Positions 56,369-64,000 of a DNA stretch of 64,000 bases are shown here, one piece after another (the first letter of the stretch is position 1; every line of letters begins with the position of its first letter). The notes beneath the pieces were generated by a model that saw nothing but the letters and a program-made list of their open reading frames with translations, was not told where the DNA came from and made no database searches. This DNA comes from Pachyseris speciosa (taxonomy: Eukaryota; Cnidaria; Anthozoa; Scleractinia; Pachyseridae): assembly GCA_016490735.1 (NCBI GenBank), contig JAEMWC010000093.1, positions 620,001 to 684,000 on the forward strand, given 5' to 3'. The translations under genes were made by a program, and so were the position numbers.

Positions 56369-58143
56369 TTGATATAGGGCATCCGTGTCATGGCTAATTG
56401 ACACCTGTCAAAACAAGGTTTCCGCTGACCACTATCACGTGACCATATCGCGGGCTCAAGTTAGAGCTCATCGAGGTCCGCTGTTTTATTTAAGTTGACC
56501 GCTGACCAGGTAATGGTTTTCAATTGGATCGCAGGCTCAAGTCAAGTTAATTTAACCAAAACGAGACACCCAAGCCACAACGAGGCTTAATTTTTCGCGC
56601 GCTTTCTGCGGCTCGAGATTTCACATTCAGTTGGTGTCTTCATTTTGAGCAAAACAACATCATCATCTTCGAAGTTCAGTTTCTGTCTCTTAATTCGCAT
56701 AAAGGGCATAAAAATCAAGAACTACTTAAAAGATACTTCGGAACGTGAGTTCACAACTGGAAAATGGAAGAGTAAAAGGTTGTTCGCAGGAAATTCTTCA
56801 ATTTTTGGATCCACTTCTATGGCGCCCGGATTGTGTGGTTGAAAAACAAAATGATTTAACGCTTCAAGGGCTTGTTCACTTTACCGCGACATCTTGCAGC
56901 TCACCAAGAAACTTCTTAACAACTCACCGGCATTAATGGGAGGAACGAGTAGCTCACACTTTGTGGAAGAAGTTCTTTCTTTGAACAAACCGTTTGCTAT
57001 TTTTGTAGATGCGTGTTTTTACTATAGTGGATCGATGCGTATTTTCAAGTGGTAGAAAGCTCGACAACACAGGTAACTTAAATAAATTGAAGTTTAGCAT
57101 TTAGTTTAATCGTTGTTAATTTCGTTCAGGAAGAAAACTTGTATTTCTGTCTCGACTAGATATAAATAACGATCTACTCGTTTTGGACACAAAGAAGTAG
57201 CTAGTCGAATTGTTTGTTTGTTGTTTTACAAGCGAACGAGTGTTTTCCTCCGCTTGGCTGACTGCACATGCTTTTCGGCGTCTGTGTTTCTGCAGTGTTA
57301 AGGACTGAAAGAAACGTTTGCCCTTATGTTATTAACACGTAATCGCAATGAATCCTCGTAAAATTAAGGATTAGTATCACTTATGTTTTGCGCGATGAGG
57401 CCAATTTCAGCAACTTTCTGAAAACTGGCACAAGTGATATTTACTCGGCCCCATGCGATTACCTATCCAAACTATAAGGATTGTTTTCCTTTTTCTCTTT
57501 TGTACGACATTTAACCTTATGTCTAAGCTTAACGTACTATGAAATATGTTTGTTAAGTCCCGGCTAAAAGATCAAACATTTTCATCCATTATCGTGTTTG
57601 TCAAGATCTGTCAAGAATAACGTTTGGTGGCTAAACGCAAAACAATGTTTGAACAAACACGGGACCAAGTGAGTCAAAAAAAAATAATTTTTGCGTATTA
57701 TTGCTGAAATTTTCGACGTTACGTGGCTCATTTGGTTGCTTTTTGCCGTTTGTGAACGATTTGTTTGTTGGGGTGGCTAAACGATCAAACATTTGTTCGT
57801 AATGCGAAATTTTAGATGAACATGTTTGATTTCGATCAAACATGGAAAGCCATTTAATGCACTATTGTGAGAGGTCGGTAAACCGTCAAACATGCTCGTC
57901 CAGCGATGTTGGATGAAAATATTTGATCATTCTTTGATTGCTAAATTTTTTTTTGAACAAACACACGCGTCGACTCTATTGTTTTCTTGTAATGTTTTGA
58001 TGTTTTTGAACCGCGGTCAATTCCTGTTGACTGCTCTAAACATAAAATATTGGCGCAAGGAAAGCCGTGCGGTGTTGCTCAATACCAGTAAAAAAATAAT
58101 AATCGTGGAGCTCCGCTTTTAGGCTTGGCTAAATCTATATATT
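56369..58143 (+). repeat. Left arm of the near-perfect palindrome
   Basis: Pairs with 58389-60162: every position x pairs with 116532-x at both the inner and outer ends, so there is no net indel over ~1.77 kb. Predicted peptides in the arms are identical or differ by one residue (57631-57843 vs 58689-58901, V/A; 57892-58122 vs 58410-58640, N/Y). No real gene. Confidence 0.93.
57556..57945. mobile_element. MITE remnant in the left arm
   Basis: Starts AAGTCCCGGCTAAAAGATCA and contains repeated CTAAACGATCAAACA and TGTTTGA words, like the MITE at 46098. The right terminus is degraded. The mirror copy is at ~58587-58976, so the insertion predates the last equalisation of the arms. Confidence 0.7.
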
Positions 58144-58209
58144 ATTAATTATTGGGCAACTCCACCGTCGTCGTCGTGCGCGCCCACGAGCAATACCGCT
58201 AGCCGCTTT

Positions 58210-58241
<32 letters not shown>

Positions 58242-58388
58242 AGGTATGGGGCTCCGCTTGGCGGCCCTTCGGGCCGCCGGAGCTCCGCTATAAAGTACGG
58301 TATAAAGTACGGTATAAATTCACATTCAAACTTGTACTTTTTTGAAAGATAGACTCCCAGAAGCGCTGAAACATTTCGGAAAAGGTCT
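58144..58388. repeat. Central spacer of the palindrome
   Basis: 245 bp containing another hinge copy: ACCGTCGTCGTCGTGCG, CAGTTGACGGGTTTCTATAG and a short GGCGGCCCTTCGGGCCGCC hairpin between GCTCCGC words. This is followed by AAGTACGGTATAAAGTACGG and ~90 unique bases. Confidence 0.85.
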
Positions 58389-60162
58389 AATATATAGATT
58401 TAGCCAAGCCTAAAAGCGGAGCTCCACGATTATTATTTTTTTACTGGTATTGAGCAACACCGCACGGCTTTCCTTGCGCCAATATTTTATGTTTAGAGCA
58501 GTCAACAGGAATTGACCGCGGTTCAAAAACATCAAAACATAACAAGAAAACAATAGAGTCGACGCGTGTGTTTGTTCAAAAAAAAATTTAGCAATCAAAG
58601 AATGATCAAATATTTTCATCCAACATCGCTGGACGAGCATGTTTGACGGTTTACCGACCTCTCACAATAGTGCATTAAATGGCTTTCCATGTTTGATCGA
58701 AATCAAACATGTTCATCTAAAATTTCGCATTACGAACAAATGTTTGATCGTTTAGCCACCCCAACAAACAAATCGTTCACAAACGGCAAAAAGCAACCAA
58801 ATGAGCCACGTAACGTCGAAAATTTCAGCAATAATACGCAAAAATTATTTTTTTTTGACTCACTTGGTCCCGTGTTTGCTCAAACATTGTTTTGCGTTTA
58901 GCCACCAAACGTTATTCTTGACAGATCTTGACAAACACGATAATGGATGAAAATGTTTGATCTTTTAGCCGGGACTTAACAAACATATTTCATAGTACGT
59001 TAAGCTTAGACATAAGGTTAAATGTCGTACAAAAGAGAAAAAGGAAAACAATCCTTATAGTTTGGATAGGTAATCGCATGGGGCCGAGTAAATATCACTT
59101 GTGCCAGTTTTCAGAAAGTTGCTGAAATTGGCCTCATCGCGCAAAACATAAGTGATACTAATCCTTAATTTTACGAGGATTCATTGCGATTACGTGTTAA
59201 TAACATAAGGGCAAACGTTTCTTTCAGTCCTTAACACTGCAGAAACACAGACGCCGAAAAGCATGTGCAGTCAGCCAAGCGGAGGAAAACACTCGTTCGC
59301 TTGTAAAACAACAAACAAACAATTCGACTAGCTACTTCTTTGTGTCCAAAACGAGTAGATCGTTATTTATATCTAGTCGAGACAGAAATACAAGTTTTCT
59401 TCCTGAACGAAATTAACAACGATTAAACTAAATGCTAAACTTCAATTTATTTAAGTTACCTGTGTTGTCGAGCTTTCTACCACTTGAAAATACGCATCGA
59501 TCCACTATAGTAAAAACACGCATCTACAAAAATAGCAAACGGTTTGTTCAAAGAAAGAACTTCTTCCACAAAGTGTGAGCTACTCGTTCCTCCCATTAAT
59601 GCCGGTGAGTTGTTAAGAAGTTTCTTGGTGAGCTGCAAGATGTCGCGGTAAAGTGAACAAGCCCTTGAAGCGTTAAATCATTTTGTTTTTCAACCACACA
59701 ATCCGGGCGCCATAGAAGTGGATCCAAAAATTGAAGAATTTCCTGCGAACAACCTTTTACTCTTCCATTTTCCAGTTGTGAACTCACGTTCCGAAGTATC
59801 TTTTAAGTAGTTCTTGATTTTTATGCCCTTTATGCGAATTAAGAGACAGAAACTGAACTTCGAAGATGATGATGTTGTTTTGCTCAAAATGAAGACACCA
59901 ACTGAATGTGAAATCTCGAGCCGCAGAAAGCGCGCGAAAAATTAAGCCTCGTTGTGGCTTGGGTGTCTCGTTTTGGTTAAATTAACTTGACTTGAGCCTG
60001 CGATCCAATTGAAAACCATTACCTGGTCAGCGGTCAACTTAAATAAAACAGCGGACCTCGATGAGCTCTAACTTGAGCCCGCGATATGGTCACGTGATAG
60101 TGGTCAGCGGAAACCTTGTTTTGACAGGTGTCAATTAGCCATGACACGGATGCCCTATATCA
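58389..60162 (-). repeat. Right arm of the near-perfect palindrome
   Basis: Reverse complement of 56369-58143 (see that entry). Continues outward without a break into the hinge sequence at 60163-60371, whereas the left arm is interrupted there by the 4.4-kb TIR element. Confidence 0.93.
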
Positions 60163-60223
60163 AAGATGTACGCTGTAAACTAGGTGATCAGCTGGAGTAT
60201 GGCCGCCATGTTGGATTATTATA

Positions 60224-60254
<31 letters not shown>

Positions 60255-60307
60255 GACTCCGTCGTCGTCGTGCGTACGCGCCCACGAGCAATACCGCTAG
60301 CCAAGAT

Positions 60308-60339
<32 letters not shown>

Positions 60340-60719
60340 AGGTATGGTGCTCCGCTGGAGCTCCGCTATTATCCTTGTGATGATTTGCATGCAGTGAAAG
60401 CACATATCCGCTTCGCCACCATTTGCCCTCGAAGAGGGATTTCTTCGCTATGAACTAACTGATTTCCATTGTTTAAGCTGTCGAGTGTTCCGTGGATCTT
60501 GTTATTTTGACTTACAGTTTTAAAAAGCTGTCATTTTCTTCTGTGAACGGCATACTCGGCTGCTAGCAGCCATTTTTATGTGCAGCCATTTTGATGTGAA
60601 AGCAAGAATGTTACCCGGCACAACCTTGCGCGCCTAGTTTCATCAAATCGGGAACGCTTCCCATACTACGAACACATTTCTTACATTTTTGAAATTCCTT
60701 GTATATATTTACGCGGGGA

Positions 60720-61654
60720 CTCTTAGAGTGCCTCCTCGGGTTTTGGCCTCTGGGCCAAAACCCTGCGGGGGCAATTAGTCCCAAAAGAAAATCGAGTGGT
60801 CTAACTACATCTAGCAGCTCAGAAAAAACGTCAACCGAAGGAAAAAAGCTGAAGCATTCGTACTCTCCCGATTTGAAATATTCAGAAGAAGAAGACCAAG
60901 TAATGGCAGCGTTGAGCCTCTCGGAAGGGATCGTTGGAAAACTTGATCGAATTCTAGAAAGGCTTACCAACCTAGACGAGAAGATGAAGGAATTGAGCAA
61001 GACTGTTTAAGGTTTACAGGGCAAACTTTCTTTCCTGGAAATAGATATTGCTACGGTTAAAGACAGGCAGGAGTTCCTGGACGAGAAAATCTCTCATCTA
61101 GATAGAAATTCCAGATTTGTAGACGATCGTATTGAAGAACCCAGGTAAGTGTGGAAAAAAAAAAGGATGAAATCAGCAACTGTCAAAAGCAAATTTTGTA
61201 CCTCGAGGCGTATAGCCGCAGGGAGAACTTAAAATTCGAAGGAATACCAGAAGTGTCCGAATCTCGTGAATATGAGAATGCTACACAGAAAGAGGACACA
61301 AAAAAAGTCTTGCTCAACCTTATAAAAACTGTCCTCGGTATTGAAAATGTCAAGGATATTGAATTACAGCGTGTTCATAGGATAGGGAAACCGCGGAACG
61401 ACAATCGAAACGGTAGCCGTACGATCATAGCCCGCTTTTTAAGATTTTCTGTCAAGGAAAGCGTTTTAAAATGCGGCCGAAAGCTTAAGGATACTGATTA
61501 CAAGATGTACGAAGATATACCAAAAGAACTGCATGAACTGAGAAAAGCCAAAATGGACAAACTAAAGAACGCTAGACTAGAGGGCAAACGTGCGAAATTT
61601 AGCAAATCTGAACCAGATAAACTTTATATTGGTGGTAAATACGTTAAAATGTAA
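60720..61654 (+). pseudogene. L1/Tx1 ORF1 protein (coiled coil + RRM)
   Basis: The first frame has a Ser/Lys-rich head (PKRKSSGLTTSSSSEKTSTE) and a coiled coil (KLDRILERLTNLDEKMKELS), with an in-frame TAA at 61008-61010. It continues IDIATVKDRQEFLDEKISHL, shifts near 61145, then gives ISNCQKQILYLEAYSRRENL (coiled coil into the RRM), KFEGIPEV, VKDIELQRVHRIGK and IIARFLRFSVKESVLKCGRK, ending at 61654. The SRRENL.F.GIPE and HRIG motifs are typical of L1 ORF1p (Transposase_22). No clear start codon. RNA binding/chaperone role is from the family; the stop and frameshift disable it. Confidence 0.8.
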
Positions 61655-61679
61655 AAGTTATTAAGGTATGTTGTTCAAC

Positions 61680-62596
61680 CTAAGCTTAATTATGACAGCA
61701 AAGACATTCATATCACCTCTCGGTTCTATTCTGAGCTGCTAAAATGTTGGTCTGATTTTCGAGAGAAATTTGACGAAGGGAAAGATCGACAGAGCATTGT
61801 GTGGAATAACAAAGACATACGAGTAAATAAAATGCCTGTATTTTACAAAAATTATTTTGAGTCCGGTATCATCTACGCAAGTGACCTTTTATTTCAGTTA
61901 AACAATATAGATCCCTTTAGAATTATTTCCAAGGAAATCAGTAAAACGAATTTCTTAGTTTGGACTGGTCTCCAACACTCCATACCTCCTCCTTTAAAAA
62001 CAAATAATTATAACTTGGCAACAATCTCCCTCTCACTGAAGATCGACAACAAGCTTTAGGATTTCGATTTAATGATAAAGAAACCCAAAGATTACTACAT
62101 ATTGATTAAAAGCATAAAAGCACAGTTTCCAAATAACTCAAGACTTCTAAAACGAGATTTTAACCTATCCGATGATCAATATGAAAAAGGGGTTTACCCT
62201 GCCTCACACAATAGCCACTGAACCATACATTAAAGCTTTCCAGTACAAGTTTCTTAATTCCATATTGTACATTAATACCAAACTCTATAAGATAGGCTAC
62301 ACTGATCATGATAAATTTTCCTTCTGTAAATCAGAGCTAGAAACTTTATCTCGCCTTCTCTTCCAATGCGTGCACTCACAAACTTTTTGGAAAAACTTCA
62401 AATTCTATTACTACCTCCTAACAAAAGAATTCGTGCACCTTACTTTACAGGATGTATTGATAGGAATAATAAACTTCAAATGTTCCTTACTCAATTATTT
62501 GTTGTTAATTGCCAAAGTGTATTTGTGGGATTGTAGAAGAACTGAAACACTTCCAAATATAACTGGTTTCAAGCTGAAGGTTAAAATTAAATATTA
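61680..62596 (+). pseudogene. L1/Tx1 ORF2 C-terminal region
   Basis: Frames read WSDFREKFDEGKDRQSIVWN, VFYKNYFESGIIYASDLLFQ, ISKTNFLVWTGLQHSIPPPL, then after stops and a shift AFQYKFLNSILYINTKLYKI, GYTDHDKFSFCKSELETLSR, LLFQCVHSQTFWKNFKFYYY. The 'Y.IGY...D.C.FC..E.ET..HLLF.C...FW' Cys/His block is characteristic of the C-terminus of Tx1/L1 ORF2. Here the first Cys is Phe (KFSFC). The RT and endonuclease are absent. Confidence 0.75.
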
Positions 62597-62830
62597 GCAT
62601 TAAAAACAACGCGATAGATAAATTTAATAGCAAATGGGCGTTGGCATCGGGCTCGCATGTGTACTTGTAGGTAAAGAGTAAGTAATAATTTCGTGTATGT
62701 CAGTGTCTTCTGTATTTATAAAGGTCTATTATATACTATTGTCTATGTGTGTAAATAAATAATCTGCTAGTCTATATAATTGTTAGTACAGTTTTGTTAA
62801 GTCTATCATAAAATAAAAAAAATTTTTTTT

Positions 62831-63540
62831 AATTATATTTTCCGATTTAGCGCTTATCGCACCTCTCTCCGTCTGACATCACGTAATGCAATAATTTTGT
62901 CATTATTCAACGAAAGATATCTTTTGCTCACATTTTATTTTCCCCTGAACCACCAGTATGTGAGAAAAAATTCAAAGATTAACTGTTAAGTTTCTTTTTT
63001 CCCGACCGAGAAAAGCGAGACTCGCTAGGTTATGTTTTGCAATAAATTTCGCAATGCACGCGTTAAACTTGTTCCCCGAATTGCGCTTATCTTTTATCGC
63101 TGAAAGTTATGATTGTTTCGTATCTCTGTTCGCGACGATTGCATTCGCAAAGAAATTTGCGGTGATTTCTTTGCGGTGAATTTTAAACTGATTTGGCCGT
63201 AAGAAGAGATTAACTGGGACGTTAAAATATTTCTGTCCGTCAAGGTAATTTACAAACAGCTATTTTGTCTTTGTTTAAACAGAAAACCGATAATATTGCC
63301 TTGACATTCACGTCTGCAACACTTTCAAACTTTCCAGGGGGATTGGGGGTGTTTTAAACGATTCTGCAAATTCCAGTTTCATTCCTACACGAAGCCGAGG
63401 CTGTAAAGACTGCGCACTTTACATAAAAGCCCATGCAAAAAGTAATGTGGGAGCGCAATTTTAGCAACCATAGGAATTTTAGGAATTCAAAGAATCTTTA
63501 ATCGTCGCGGCTTTACGCACAGGCAACCTTACGCACAAGG
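62831..63540. other. No recognised gene
   Basis: AT-rich sequence with short frames. From about 63575 the word CGACACGAAGTCCAGTTAC resembles the linker of the compound MITE at 290-312 and 42141-42165. Confidence 0.4.
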
Positions 63541-63628
63541 GTGCCACAGCGAAGCGAGAGTCCGATTTGTTAATCACGAGTATCATTAGACAGAATTGGA
63601 CGACACGAAGTCCAGTTACTTATCAATT

Positions 63629-63706
63629 AACAATTATTCACCGAAGTGGAGGTGGCTAGTGGTGAATATCCACCACTTTTCACCGACACTGAGGTGAATA
63701 ATTGTT
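63629..63706. mobile_element. 78-bp foldback MITE
   Basis: Arms AACAATTATTCACC and GGTGAATAATTGTT. Inner GTGGTGAATATCCACCAC is also palindromic. Same family as the next element. Confidence 0.8.
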
Positions 63707-63831
63707 TTAGTATATACCACACAAGCTGAATAATTAGCGGACCTAAACATTACTTTATGTGTGACAATATACTGACAAGTGGTTGGAAATTGAAAAATCT
63801 CGCGCGCCGGCTGCTCGAAGGTGAATAGTAT

Positions 63832-63932
63832 AACAACTATTCTCCTCAGTGTAGATGGCTAGTGGTAGATATTTACCGAGCCGCGAGATAAATATCCACC
63901 ACTAGTAACCGACACTGAGGTGAATAGTTGTT
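63832..63932. mobile_element. 101-bp foldback MITE, same family
   Basis: Arms AACAACTATTCTCCTCAGTG and the imperfect inverse ACTGAGGTGAATAGTTGTT. Inner CTAGTGGTAGATATTTA/TAAATATCCACCACTAG mirrored around CGAGCCGCGAG. Confidence 0.8.
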
Positions 63933-64000
63933 TTAGTATATTTAGTATGAGATAATATACACCACAAAAATTTGATTTTAATTCATATATTCCAGCAACG

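Larger units (their letters stand above)
51724..60371. mobile_element. Long-inverted-repeat family, copy 2 (8.65 kb including insertion)
   Basis: The outermost ends TAGCGGAGCTCCAGCGGAGC (51724) and its inverse (ending 60371) are mirrored. The hinge sequence (GAC repeats, ATACCTATAGAAACCCGTCA, GGCGGCCATACTCCAGCTG) is next on both sides. The left arm is 51724-51940 plus 56369-58143, interrupted by a 4.4-kb element. The right arm is 58389-60371. The central spacer is 58144-58388. Without the insertion the element would be about 4.2 kb. Confidence 0.85.
60600..62830 (+). mobile_element. L1/Tx1-like LINE with internal deletion (ORF1 + ORF2 tail)
   Basis: ORF1-type sequence (60.7-61.65 kb) is followed within ~30 bp by the C-terminal part of an L1-type ORF2 (61.68-62.6 kb). 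No endonuclease or RT motif lies between. The 3' end is an AT-rich UTR with a short A-rich tail near 62805-62830. About 3 kb of ORF2 is missing. Confidence 0.75.

Noticed and set aside
57631..59887. Paired ORFs conserved on both strands, suggesting real genes
   Set aside because: Identity on both strands follows from the palindrome. The frames are short, lack family resemblance and overlap MITE sequence.

Overview
This window is eukaryotic, repeat-dense, AT-rich DNA. It most likely comes from an anthozoan cnidarian (stony coral or relative). The grounds are intron-bearing genes, no operons or ribosome-binding sites, and a repeat complement typical of cnidarian genomes: CR1/L2-like LINEs, L1/Tx1-like LINEs, a Penelope-like element, a BEL/Pao LTR retrotransposon, a tRNA-derived SINE, a KDZ-type transposase and many foldback MITEs. 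The organism call is inference; no rRNA or marker gene is present.

Layout. 1-9.4 kb: MITEs, a LINE (minus strand, 1.8-5.8 kb) split by a second LINE (plus strand, 3.4-5.2 kb), a foldback element carrying a complete-looking hammerhead ribozyme (5.84-6.11 kb), a ~150-bp tandem repeat, and a Penelope-like GIY-YIG remnant beside an (AAT)n hairpin. 9.5-16 kb: possible exon fragments, a 1.25-kb inverted repeat, then the best host-gene candidates: two divergently oriented paralogues with an ADP-ribosyltransferase-like (DUF3990/PARP-like) C-terminal domain. A third, fragmentary relative lies near 36.2 kb.

18.05-28.86 kb: one BEL/Pao retrotransposon (minus strand) with ~216-bp LTRs and a 5-bp target duplication (GATAG). 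It is interrupted by a CR1/L2-like LINE, which itself holds a perfect 126-bp palindrome, and by a tRNA-derived SINE. Gag, protease, RT, RNase H/A17 and integrase are recognisable but separated by stops and a frameshift. 29.93-33.30 kb: a long-inverted-repeat DNA transposon with mirrored minisatellites. 33.6-34.7 kb: two unrelated LINE fragments. 37.0-37.5 kb: a MITE. 39.3-41.05 kb: a decayed KDZ-type transposon (transposase plus Cys-rich partner). 41.4-43.7 kb: a DUF3987-like gene, frameshifted, with a compound MITE at an exon junction.

45.5-60.4 kb is dominated by a family of very long inverted repeats. One copy (45.5-50.0 kb) is an imperfect palindrome. The other (51.7-60.4 kb) has 1.77-kb arms that are almost identical and register-perfect, and its left arm is interrupted by a separate 4.4-kb element with 26-bp TIRs and a ~10-bp target duplication. 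60.6-62.8 kb is an L1/Tx1 copy that joins ORF1 to the ORF2 tail with the endonuclease/RT missing. The window ends in small foldback MITEs.

The protein-coding content is mostly decayed mobile-element genes. Only the two ART-like genes look intact. The strongest candidates for undescribed biology are the hammerhead-bearing foldback with retro-style target duplication, the giant palindrome family, and the divergent ART-like pair.
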